Part shown: in pieces, positions 48,649-56,249 of the stretch
How positions within the stretch are numbered: position 1 is the first letter of the stretch
How the letters are laid out: each line of letters opens with the position of its first letter
Assembly (NCBI RefSeq): GCF_005405125.1
Contig: NZ_BJDL01000001.1
Coordinates: forward strand, 62,001 to 126,000
Direction of reading: 5' to 3'
Length of the DNA: 64,000 nucleotides
Source of the DNA: Lactiplantibacillus songbeiensis
Lineage (GTDB): Bacteria; Bacillota; Bacilli; Lactobacillales; Lactobacillaceae
The notes under the pieces: generated by a model
Database searches by the model: none
What the model saw: the letters and a program-made list of their open reading frames with translations, nothing else
What the model was told of the DNA's origin: nothing
Translations under genes and position numbers: made by a program

Positions 48649-48960
48649 AAAAAAAGCGCCCTTTGAAAATCACTAGGATTTTCAAAGGGCGCTTGCGCGC
48701 GGTACCACCTTTGTTTGTGCTGGACATTTGTGTGTCCGGCAGCTTTGATCGCGTACAGTAGGGGTTGAAATGTGTTCGGCTCGACTACTTCTTCCACTTA
48801 CTTAGAAGCAACCCGTCGCGCCTCACAGACTACGATACGTTCACACGATAATGGGTGTCCCCAGCCGACACTTACTGACGCTCGCATCGGCAGTTCACAG
48901 GTTACTTTCATGACTGGCTCAAGACTGACTTCCACTACCCGTCAGCTCCCTAGACTTGAT
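48649..48960 (-). promoter_or_regulatory. T-box riboswitch of brnQ
   Basis: On the minus strand AAGGTGGTACCGCGCGC (48695-48711) is the T-box. Next to it GCGCCCTTTGAAAATC pairs with GATTTTCAAAGGGCGC around CTAGT, followed by TTTTTTTCG (48649-48693). The upstream 250 nt should contain Stem I; the specifier codon cannot be placed with certainty. An internally deleted F2 element occupies 48765-48828 of the leader. Confidence 0.88.
48765..48828 (-). repeat. F2 repeat, internally deleted copy d (inside the brnQ T-box leader)
   Basis: Both ends match F2 copy a: GAAATGTGTTCGGCTCGACT at one end and AGCAACCCGTCG...CCTCAC at the other. The central 60 or so nt with the inner hairpin are missing. TTCTTCC/GGAAGAA-type pairing remains. 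Confidence 0.65.
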
Positions 48961-49288
48961 CCCAGTTATTACTTTCCTGATCATCACAATTGTTTTCTCA
49001 TTTATTTTTAATATTTGCAATCATAAACTCATTTTAATGTTTTGTCAACATCTGGTGCTAAGTTCATTTTTAACTGTTCTTCCAACCAGATTGATGCTTA
49101 CCATTGAAATTTGTTTTGACCGACCAATCAAAAAGCGGTTACAATACCTATAGTACGACATTTAGTGCTAGTTAAAAATATCGACTGATCGTTCATTTAT
49201 AGCAACCCAGTCATTAACGACAGACCCACCAGGATTGGCGATTTAATCCAACTAGATCCTGTCAGATTTCTATATTGAGGTGACACCA

Positions 49289-50161
49289 TTGCAAATTCAA
49301 CATGAAGCCGTCCAGTCTATGCCACGACTCCCTTTTAAATATTATGAACACGACCCGCTAACGACCATTAATGTCGCCCCGCATTGGCATCAAGGTATTG
49401 AACTCAACTACTTGCTCGCCGGTGACACCTTAACCTTTGTCACGGACGGACAGACACAACAGTACCAACCGGGCGACATCTGGGCGACGAATCGCCGCAG
49501 CGTCCATAGCGCTACTGGTAGCCCAGACGCTGACTGGGATGAATTCGGGCTGATTATCGATGATGATTACTTGTTGACGCAACTGCCAGCTAGTGCCAAT
49601 TGGCAACTAACTTTAGGCTTGACCACGGCTAAGACAACGCACCCTACTAGCTATACCGTGATCCAGCAACAATTATTGACCATCCATGACTTGCTCCAGC
49701 ACCCTGTTACCGACACCGTTCGCTTACAAGTGTTGAGTCACTTCTTTCAGCTATTAATTGAACTAGATCAACATTTCGTCATTTTGAAAGACGACACGAC
49801 AACGAGTCCCAATCAATCACTAACCGATACCGTTATGACGACCATTAATGACCACTATGCTGAACCGATTAGCGGCACGACTTTAGCTGAACAATACCAC
49901 GTTTCACTAACGACCTTGAACCAACAATTCAAGACCAATTTACAACTATCCGTTAATCGCTACTTACGGCTGGTTCGCTTAATGAATGCCCGGCGTTTAC
50001 TACTATCAACGGATATGAAAGTTGATTACATTGCCGTCCATTGCGGGTTCACTTCCGCTAAGACACTCAACCGCAATTTTAAAGCTTGGAAAGGACTGAC
50101 GCCAACCGATTATCGTCAAGCCTACCAGCGCTATCATCAAATTGATACCAATTGCCTTTAA
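49289..50161 (+). CDS. AraC-family transcriptional regulator
   Basis: A 290-residue regulator with an N-terminal cupin (NVAPHWHQGIELNYLLAGD, QPGDIWATNRRSVHS) and a C-terminal pair of helix-turn-helix motifs (ISGTTLAEQYHVSLTTLNQQF and MKVDYIAVHCGFTSAKTLNRNFKAW). Such proteins sense sugars and control nearby sugar genes; the target is unknown here. The TTG at 49289 has GAGGTGA at good spacing, while a GTG at 49280 overlaps that site. Confidence 0.88.
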   Translation: MQIQHEAVQSMPRLPFKYYEHDPLTTINVAPHWHQGIELNYLLAGDTLTFVTDGQTQQYQPGDIWATNRRSVHSATGSPDADWDEFGLIIDDDYLLTQLPASANWQLTLGLTTAKTTHPTSYTVIQQQLLTIHDLLQHPVTDTVRLQVLSHFFQLLIELDQHFVILKDDTTTSPNQSLTDTVMTTINDHYAEPISGTTLAEQYHVSLTTLNQQFKTNLQLSVNRYLRLVRLMNARRLLLSTDMKVDYIAVHCGFTSAKTLNRNFKAWKGLTPTDYRQAYQRYHQIDTNCL

Positions 50162-50255
50162 AAATGACCCCTATTCAAAATTTCAGCATGCTAAACTACG
50201 TTCGGTTACTTGAAACCGAGCGTTTTTATTTTAAAAATAAAAGGAGTTTTCCCTC

Positions 50256-51053
50256 ATGATTAAACTAATTGCAACTGATATGGACGGGACATTTTTACGA
50301 CACAATATGACTTATGACGAAGACCGCTTCGCCACTTTACACGCACAACTGCAGCAACAAGGGATTCGCTGGGTCGTGGCCAGTGGCAATCAATACTACC
50401 AATTAAAATCATTTTTTAAGCAATATCCGGATACGATTTACGTCGCTGAAAATGGCGCTTATATTCGTGACCTTAAGCAGATTTACGCGGTGCATGCCTT
50501 TGACCCTATCGCTGTCGCAGCCATTTTACCGAAACTTCAAGCGATACCGCATTTGCAGATCACCGTTTGCGGCGTCCGACGCGCCTATGTTCTCACTACG
50601 GAAGACCCGGTCCACATGGCAGATGTAAATCGCTACTATCCAGAACTAGCAAGTGTCGACCACTTTACCGACATTGATGATCAAATCCTCAAATTCGCCA
50701 TCACTTGCCCAGTTGCCGAAACCGATGCGATTGTTGCACAATTACGAACGGCTTTGCTAGGCCTCGCCGTCCCGACTAGCAGTGGTCACGGTGACATTGA
50801 TGTCATCCAGATTGGCACCCATAAAGCGGCGGGACTACAAGAATTAGGTAACGTTTTGGGTATCGGTCTCAATGAGATGTGCGCCTTTGGCGATGGCGGT
50901 AATGACTTAGAAATGCTGCAGAAAGTCGGTCTCGGGGTGGCGATGCAAAATGCCCAAGCGCCCGTCAAAGCCGTCGCTGATGACCAGACGACCGATAATG
51001 AAAGCCAAGGCGTCTTAAACTTTATTAGTGATTTACTGGTTAATCCGCAATGA
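50256..51053 (+). CDS. HAD-superfamily sugar-phosphatase, Cof type
   Basis: A 265-residue Cof/YidA-like HAD hydrolase starting MIKLIATDMDGTFL with the nucleophile aspartate. VVASGNQYYQL is motif II, HKAAGLQELG motif III, and CAFGDGGNDLEML motif IV. It dephosphorylates sugar phosphates or flavin-type substrates. AAAAGGAG precedes it, and its TGA overlaps the next gene's ATG (ATGA). Confidence 0.93.
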   Translation: MIKLIATDMDGTFLRHNMTYDEDRFATLHAQLQQQGIRWVVASGNQYYQLKSFFKQYPDTIYVAENGAYIRDLKQIYAVHAFDPIAVAAILPKLQAIPHLQITVCGVRRAYVLTTEDPVHMADVNRYYPELASVDHFTDIDDQILKFAITCPVAETDAIVAQLRTALLGLAVPTSSGHGDIDVIQIGTHKAAGLQELGNVLGIGLNEMCAFGDGGNDLEMLQKVGLGVAMQNAQAPVKAVADDQTTDNESQGVLNFISDLLVNPQ

Positions 51054-52219
51054 AGACGCCCAGTCAATTAACCACCGCGAGCATTTTAAGTCTGTCATTC
51101 GTCAGTGCCGTCACCACGGTGATTACCGGGATCATTCCGCAACTAACCGCTGAATTTCCACAAATCGCGCCAACGTTGATCGAATGGCTCGTCACGAGTG
51201 CGAATCTAAGTGCGTTGGTCACCTTGTTGCTCAACCCTTGGCTGACCCGCCGTTTCGGCAGTCGGCAGCTGGTGATTAGCGGCTTGCTAGTGAGCGCCGT
51301 GGCCGGAACCCTCCCCATACTCGTCACTAATTTTGCCGTACTGATGGCCAGTCGAATCGTGCTGGGACTCGGGATTGGCCTATTCTCACCACACGCGATT
51401 GGTCTGATTGCACACGTCTACCACGGTGAGCTGCGGGCCCGGCTGCTGGGCTATCAGACCGGCCTGTCAGCGTTAGGCAATGCGATTTTACTCGTCTTAG
51501 CCGGCTGGTTAGTCATTTTAAGTTGGCGTGCCGTCTTCTTACTGTACCTGATTTTAGCCGTTTTGGCGCTGCTAGCAGTCAAAGCATTGCCGGATTTTCG
51601 ACCGACTGCCTCGACCACTAACCAAGCTGAATCCTTACCAGCTTCTAGATGGACTCTATTAGTACTGACTTTTGTCACTTACATGCTGATTTGGGGCGTT
51701 CAGTTAAAATTACCAACGCTATTTACCGAACGCCACTTTGGTAATACCAGTGTCTTGAATCTCACTTTAGCCGCGATGAACTTAGGTGGTCTCATTGCCG
51801 GGTTGTCATTTGGCAAACTCCACCAGCACTTGCATCGCTACACCTTAACGCTCGGCTATGCGGGCGCAGCAGTGGCGGTTCTGGTCCTATGGCAAACGAC
51901 CAATGCGGCTTTAGGCATCATCGCCGCCATTTTCTTTAACTTTATCTACTCATACACTGGTCCTTACTTAGTCTTTAGCAGTCAGGCCAGTTTGACTGGT
52001 AATCAAATTGATACCATGAGTAGTCGCCTGACGATTGCGACCATTATCAGTGCCTTTTTCGCGCCCCTCGTGTGGAATTGGCTCGGTAATTTTGGCCCGC
52101 AAACTCTAACAACCAACGTTCTAGCTTGGATTGCCGGCTGTTTAACCTTGATTACATTACTGACCGGCGTGTGGGCATACCACATGCAGAAAGGACCCAC
52201 TAACCATGTCGAATCTTGA
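51050..52219 (+). CDS. Major facilitator superfamily transporter
   Basis: A 389-residue MFS protein with 12 predicted helices, closest in appearance to the drug/sugar efflux group (YdhP/AraJ-like), with NPWLTRRFGSRQLVISGLL between helices 2 and 3. The substrate is unknown. It overlaps the HAD gene by 4 nt and the acetyltransferase gene by 14 nt, so the three form one operon. Confidence 0.9.
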   Translation: MKTPSQLTTASILSLSFVSAVTTVITGIIPQLTAEFPQIAPTLIEWLVTSANLSALVTLLLNPWLTRRFGSRQLVISGLLVSAVAGTLPILVTNFAVLMASRIVLGLGIGLFSPHAIGLIAHVYHGELRARLLGYQTGLSALGNAILLVLAGWLVILSWRAVFLLYLILAVLALLAVKALPDFRPTASTTNQAESLPASRWTLLVLTFVTYMLIWGVQLKLPTLFTERHFGNTSVLNLTLAAMNLGGLIAGLSFGKLHQHLHRYTLTLGYAGAAVAVLVLWQTTNAALGIIAAIFFNFIYSYTGPYLVFSSQASLTGNQIDTMSSRLTIATIISAFFAPLVWNWLGNFGPQTLTTNVLAWIAGCLTLITLLTGVWAYHMQKGPTNHVES

Positions 52220-52820
52220 AAAAATGCACACGGGGGACCTCTATCTACCAGATGATCCCACAATCGAAATCCAGCAAAAACAATTGCTGAATCGCTTATA
52301 TGATTACAACCAAACCCGTGTCACCGAACCCGAAAAACAACAAGCTATTCTATCCCAACTGTTCGCTGAAATCGGTCCACATTGTTACATTGAGCCGCCA
52401 TTTCACGCCAACTTTGGCGGTCATCACGTCCATTTTGGTGCCAACATTTACGCCAACTTCAACCTGACACTAGTCGATGACACCCATATCTATATCGGTG
52501 ATCATACGATGATTGGCCCGAATGTGACGTTGGCAACCGCTGGGCACCCGATTCTACCAGAATTACGGGAACAAAATTATCAGTATAATAGGCCAGTGCA
52601 TATCGGCCGCAACTGCTGGCTAGGCACTGGCGTCATCGTTTTACCAGGTGTGACCATTGGTGATAATGTCGTAGTCGGCGCTGGCAGCATTGTTACTAAG
52701 AATTTGCCAGATCATGTCGTTGCAGTTGGCAATCCTTGTCAGGTGATGCGCCAAGTCAGTGACCATGACCGGCAATATTACTTTAAGGATCGGCAAATTG
52801 ATCCGAAATTATTAAAATAG
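52206..52820 (+). CDS. Maltose/galactoside O-acetyltransferase (hexapeptide repeat)
   Basis: A 204-residue left-handed beta-helix acetyltransferase of the Maa/LacA/NodL type. An N-terminal helical domain (1-60) is followed by hexapeptide repeats. The catalytic histidine lies in LATAGHPILPE near residue 117, and NCWLGTGVIVLPGVTIGDNVVVGAGS is the acetyl-CoA side. It acetylates sugars, often to detoxify non-metabolised sugars for export, which would fit the MFS and phosphatase partners. Confidence 0.93.
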   Translation: MSNLEKMHTGDLYLPDDPTIEIQQKQLLNRLYDYNQTRVTEPEKQQAILSQLFAEIGPHCYIEPPFHANFGGHHVHFGANIYANFNLTLVDDTHIYIGDHTMIGPNVTLATAGHPILPELREQNYQYNRPVHIGRNCWLGTGVIVLPGVTIGDNVVVGAGSIVTKNLPDHVVAVGNPCQVMRQVSDHDRQYYFKDRQIDPKLLK

Positions 52821-52826
52821 TGTACA

Positions 52827-52870
52827 AAAAAATGGAGACCCTGTATTTGAATCAGCGTCTCCATTTTTAT
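52827..52870. terminator. Terminator of the HAD-MFS-acetyltransferase operon (bidirectional)
   Basis: AAAATGGAGAC pairs with GTCTCCATTTT, with TTTTT on the plus side and AAAAAAA before it, so it may also stop minus-strand transcription from the toxin gene. Confidence 0.85.
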
Positions 52871-52937
52871 ATCGAGATAATTTTTTTCATTTAATACAAC
52901 TATTGCAAATCACTAGCTGGTATCGGCTAAAACTTAC

Positions 52938-53423
52938 TTATCGATCAAATAATAATGATTTTTCTTCAAGCAGTTTAAAATCCAAGCACATTCTGTTGAA
53001 GAAATCGATATTTTTCTTATTTTTCAACTGATAGACCTTTGAAGCCTGCCTTGTAATTTGTGCCTCACGAGGTCGAATATAGTTAATTTCATTAAGCATC
53101 AATTGATATTTTAATACATTGCGTTCCTTTTCAACCTCCATATCTACCAAAGTATAATTAGCCTCGTTGATAGGAATCATATCATTAAGCAATAAAAAGC
53201 TTAGTGGTGCTGTATCTGATTGAGAACTACCCCAAACTTGAACAGCAATTCGTTTATTTACATGTTTACCAGACTTGGCAGTTTCCAATGGTGCAAAGTA
53301 CGTAAATTCATTAAACTTAAAAACAATTCCAACATATGGTCGATGACTCTTATTCCATAAAACTCGACGATTAAACCTTCTCAAATACGAAATATAATCA
53401 CTATTTACATAATAAAGATTCAT
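52938..53423 (-). CDS. Type III toxin, ToxN/AbiQ family endoribonuclease
   Basis: A 161-residue protein matching the ToxN/AbiQ fold. It begins MNLYYVNSDYISYLRRFNRRV, then RPYVGIVFKFNEFTYFAPLETAKSGKH and LLLNDMIPINEANYTLVDM, and a lysine-rich helical C-terminus. Members are endoribonucleases held inactive by a repeat RNA. Here a two-unit 35-nt repeat and a terminator lie directly upstream, the standard layout. GGAGGACAG precedes the ATG. It is slightly shorter than characterised members (about 165-171 residues). It is more AT-rich than its neighbours and likely acquired. Expected roles are phage defence and plasmid or locus stabilisation. Confidence 0.88.
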   Translation of the reverse strand: MNLYYVNSDYISYLRRFNRRVLWNKSHRPYVGIVFKFNEFTYFAPLETAKSGKHVNKRIAVQVWGSSQSDTAPLSFLLLNDMIPINEANYTLVDMEVEKERNVLKYQLMLNEINYIRPREAQITRQASKVYQLKNKKNIDFFNRMCLDFKLLEEKSLLFDR

Positions 53424-53442
53424 CTGTCCTCCAAAAATTTAG

Positions 53443-53472
53443 AAAAAAAAAGGGCCGCCATGCAGCCCCCCT
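53443..53472 (-). terminator. Terminator between antitoxin RNA and toxin gene
   Basis: On the minus strand GGGCTGC pairs with GCGGCCC (one G-U) around an ATG loop, followed by nine U residues. In type III systems such a leaky terminator sets the antitoxin-to-toxin ratio. Confidence 0.88.
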
Positions 53473-53479
53473 TCATACT

Positions 53480-53550
53480 AAGGTTCTCACTTACGGTAGA
53501 GAATCACCAATTTTAAAAGTCTCACTTACGGTAGAGAATCACCAAATACT
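53480..53550 (-). ncRNA. Type III antitoxin RNA (ToxI/antiQ-like tandem repeats)
   Basis: On the minus strand the unit GGTGATTCTCTACCGTAAGT GAGA occurs twice, at 53520-53543 and 53485-53508, exactly 35 nt apart. Identity runs through 24 nt; the spacers are AT-rich. TCTC/GAGA pairing within a unit could form the pseudoknot core. Known antitoxins of this class have 35-36-nt repeats. Two units is fewer than in characterised ToxI (5.5) or antiQ (2.8). Confidence 0.85.
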
Positions 53551-53564
53551 GGACTTCTATTCTA

Positions 53565-53592
53565 TACAAATTATACAACATTCTCGAAAGAA
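53565..53592 (-). promoter_or_regulatory. Promoter of the type III toxin-antitoxin locus
   Basis: Minus-strand TTTACT, a 16-nt spacer and TATAAT (53570-53575 region) lie just ahead of the first antitoxin repeat. Confidence 0.6.
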
Positions 53593-53659
53593 GTAAATGG
53601 ACTTGCACCATATTAATTGTACACAATGATGACCGTGAAACACGAGTTATTTATATTCA

Positions 53660-54991
53660 CTAATACAAATACTGCAAATCACTAGCCGGCGTTGGATAGG
53701 CCAAAACTAACTTCTGCAATTCAGCTAACGTGACTTGTTTATCGATCAACAAAGCCACGTAATTAATCAGTTCATCGGCAATCTCACTCAGGAAGCTGGC
53801 ACCGAGCACGAGTCCGGACTGTTGATCCACAATTACCTTCGCTAAAGCTTGCGGCGTTTGTAGCCGATAGTACGTAAACCAGTGGGTCATATCCAACTCA
53901 TTGACTTGGTATTGATTGGACTTTGCTGCTTGATCCGCAGTCATGCCAACTTGTGCTAGCTTAGGTTCAGCGTACACCTCAGTCGGAACAACCGGATAGC
54001 TGATTGGTGCACCAGCTTGTGTTAACTCACCGACTAAATAGCGCGCTTCATAACCTGCCAGCGGGGTTAATTTTGGTACCGGCGTATCGCTCACATCCCC
54101 GATCGCATAAATATGTGGATTAGCGGTCTGTAAATGATCGTTGACTTGTACGCCGTGTCGATTGTAGCTGACCCCGACATTCTCCAAACCTAAATGATCC
54201 GCATTTGGCACCCGCCCAGCGGAACAAACCACTAAGTCAGTTGTGAGATCAAAACCGTGATCATCTGTTAAGTGTAGACCATCTGCTTGTTGCATAATTT
54301 TGTTTAAGTCCACATCTAAATCAAAGGTGACTCCTTGTTGCGTTAAATTTTGCATCAACGCCTTAACAAGGGCCGGGTCAAAGGCCTTCAATGGCCGCTG
54401 ATTATGATGAATCAAATGAACTTCAGCACCCGCTGAACGTGCAATCGTTGCTAATTCAAACCCAACATAGCCACCACCAACAAATGTGACCCGGCTAGGC
54501 ATCGTGTCTAAATCAAGAAAGTCCGTACTAGTGGCAAAATACTCGTGACCGGTGATTGGTAAGATACTTGGCCGTTGACCGGTCGCAATCACATAGTCAG
54601 TCGCATTGACGACCTCACCATCTACGGTCAACTCGCCATCAGCCCGAAAATACGCTTGCCCATGCAAGGTATCAATCTTTTGGGCCTTTAAACCGTTCAA
54701 CGTGCCACTCGGGATCTGATCCGTATACCCGCGCTTGGTTGCCATCAAAGCTGGCCAATCAATCGTTGGGACCCCAGTCAACCCATGACCAGCTAAATTC
54801 TGGGCATGGCGGCGGGCTTCAACGGCACTGAGTAAAATCTTTTTTGGGTCACAACCACGGTTAGGACAAGTCCCACCCCATAAGTCATTTTCGACAATCA
54901 ATACTGATTTACCTTGAGCTTTTAGACCACTTGCCATGGCGGTACCGGCTGGGCCACCGCCGATAACGATAACGTCAACTTGTTTGGTCAT
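53660..54991 (-). CDS. Pyridine nucleotide-disulfide oxidoreductase (glutathione reductase-like)
   Basis: A 443-residue flavoprotein. It has the FAD motif VIVIGGGPAGTAMASGL, redox-active cysteines in GGTCPNRGCDPKK near residues 42-47, the NAD(P) motif FVGGGYVGFELA, a second FAD motif IYAIGDV and a C-terminal dimerisation domain. It lacks the usual C-terminal HPT catalytic motif and ends PASDLQYLY. It probably reduces a low-molecular-weight disulfide. The ATG at 54991 has AAAGGAG; the frame is open to 55099 through an F2 repeat. Confidence 0.87.
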   Translation of the reverse strand: MTKQVDVIVIGGGPAGTAMASGLKAQGKSVLIVENDLWGGTCPNRGCDPKKILLSAVEARRHAQNLAGHGLTGVPTIDWPALMATKRGYTDQIPSGTLNGLKAQKIDTLHGQAYFRADGELTVDGEVVNATDYVIATGQRPSILPITGHEYFATSTDFLDLDTMPSRVTFVGGGYVGFELATIARSAGAEVHLIHHNQRPLKAFDPALVKALMQNLTQQGVTFDLDVDLNKIMQQADGLHLTDDHGFDLTTDLVVCSAGRVPNADHLGLENVGVSYNRHGVQVNDHLQTANPHIYAIGDVSDTPVPKLTPLAGYEARYLVGELTQAGAPISYPVVPTEVYAEPKLAQVGMTADQAAKSNQYQVNELDMTHWFTYYRLQTPQALAKVIVDQQSGLVLGASFLSEIADELINYVALLIDKQVTLAELQKLVLAYPTPASDLQYLY

Positions 54992-55035
54992 TTTTGGAAC
55001 TCCTTTGCTTGAGATTTTGTTTTTGCTAAACTTGC

Positions 55036-55155
55036 TGAAACGTGTTCGCTCGGGCTGAGGATTCCGCTTGCTACGCCAGTCAAGCATGCGGAAGTTCACC
55101 GCATCATTGACTAGCTAGGCAATGCTCAACCTCAACCCGCCCTCACTCACACTCT
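55036..55155 (-). repeat. F2 structured repeat, copy b
   Basis: About 120 bp in tandem with copy c. The inner hairpin is ATGCGG/CCGCAT with loop TGAACTT, middle stem TAGTCAA/TTGACTG, outer stem around GAGG/CCTC. Conserved GAGCATTGCCTAGC and GCGTAGCAAGCGGA are present. Confidence 0.8.
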
Positions 55156-55160
55156 TTTTT

Positions 55161-55280
55161 GAAACGTGCTCAGTCCAACTGCGCCCTCCGCTTGCTACGC
55201 TAAGCCAACCATGCGGAAGTTCACCGCATCATTGTCTTAGCTAGGCAATGCTCAAGCGCAACCCGTTGGCCTTCACACTC
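55161..55280 (-). repeat. F2 structured repeat, copy c
   Basis: On the minus strand it starts directly after the TAG of the ABC ATPase gene. Stems are TGCGC/GCGCA, GCTAAG/CTTAGC and ATGCGG/CCGCAT. It is in the same orientation as copy b, 5 nt away. Confidence 0.8.
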
Positions 55281-56248
55281 TAATCTGGTTCATGCGTACT
55301 CAAATACCCCATCACGGTCTGCCGATCCAAATATCCCCGTACTTGCTGATCTTCCGTCACGGCCAAATAATCATGCGTCGTCAACGCTTCAAACGCGGTG
55401 CGTAAGGTCGCTTGCCCGTCAATCGCTTGAATCCGACCGGCAGCAACATTCGGTTTGACTTTTAAATAACCTTGTTCCAAGCCCACTCGACCGACATAGA
55501 TATCGTAGACTTTCTTCGCACGACTGGCACCAAAGAATTCGCGAACGAAATCATTGACGGGATGCTGGGCAATTTCACTTGGCGTATCGACTTGGAGCAA
55601 TTCACCATGACGCATCACGCCGATTCGGTCACCTAATTTTAACGCTTCATTCATATCATGGGTGACAAAGACAATCGTATTGCCGAAACGTTGATGCAAC
55701 CGTAAGACCAAATCTTGTAACTGTTGCCGTGAGATTGGGTCTAACGCACTGAATGGTTCATCCATTAAGACCGTTGCTGGTTGTGAGGCAAGTGCCCGTA
55801 AGATACCGATCCGTTGCTGCTCACCACCAGATAGTTCATCGGGCATCCGATCGCGATATTCGGCAGGATCTAAACCGACTTCAGTCAGTAATTCATCAAT
55901 CGTTGTACTGATTTCTTTTTTTGGTGTTCCTTTCATTTCGGGAATCACCGCAATGTTTTGCGCCACGGTCATCGTCGGAAACAACGCGATTTGTTGCAAG
56001 ACGTAGCCCATATCCCACCGTAACTCGCGGATAGGCACTGTCGTTGCATCGGTGCCATTAACTAGGATTTTCCCGTCCGTCAACGGCTCCAAGCGATTAA
56101 TCATTTTCAATGAGGTCGTCTTGCCGCTACCAGAAGTCCCAACCAGCACGAATAGCTCCCCTTGCGACACGGTTAAGTTCAAGTCAGGAATCACATTGTG
56201 ACCGTTAAAGTCTTTCTTAACATGCTGAAACTCAATTGCACTGGTCAT
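55280..56248 (-). CDS. Glycine betaine/carnitine/choline ABC transporter ATP-binding protein
   Basis: A 322-residue OpuCA/BusA-type ATPase with Walker A GTSGSGKTTS, signature LSGGEQQR and Walker B ATVLMDEPF. A short C-terminal region resembles a single truncated CBS-like regulatory domain (from about 245) rather than the tandem CBS pair of long OpuCA. It powers compatible-solute import with the fused permease-receptor encoded 1 nt upstream. Confidence 0.92.
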   Translation of the reverse strand: MTSAIEFQHVKKDFNGHNVIPDLNLTVSQGELFVLVGTSGSGKTTSLKMINRLEPLTDGKILVNGTDATTVPIRELRWDMGYVLQQIALFPTMTVAQNIAVIPEMKGTPKKEISTTIDELLTEVGLDPAEYRDRMPDELSGGEQQRIGILRALASQPATVLMDEPFSALDPISRQQLQDLVLRLHQRFGNTIVFVTHDMNEALKLGDRIGVMRHGELLQVDTPSEIAQHPVNDFVREFFGASRAKKVYDIYVGRVGLEQGYLKVKPNVAAGRIQAIDGQATLRTAFEALTTHDYLAVTEDQQVRGYLDRQTVMGYLSTHEPD

Positions 56249-56249
56249 C

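Noticed and set aside
48772-49011. Plus-strand 79-residue frame over the brnQ leader
   Set aside because: The sequence is a T-box leader transcribed from the minus strand; the frame has no initiation signal.
53480-53550. Direct repeats with regular spacing, possible CRISPR remnant
   Set aside because: Only two units, no unique spacers of constant length, no cas genes, and the position directly before a terminator and a ToxN-like gene fits a type III antitoxin far better.
54992-55099. N-terminal extension of the disulfide reductase
   Set aside because: The extra 36 residues are translated from F2 repeat b; a typical Rossmann start follows a good ribosome site at 54991.
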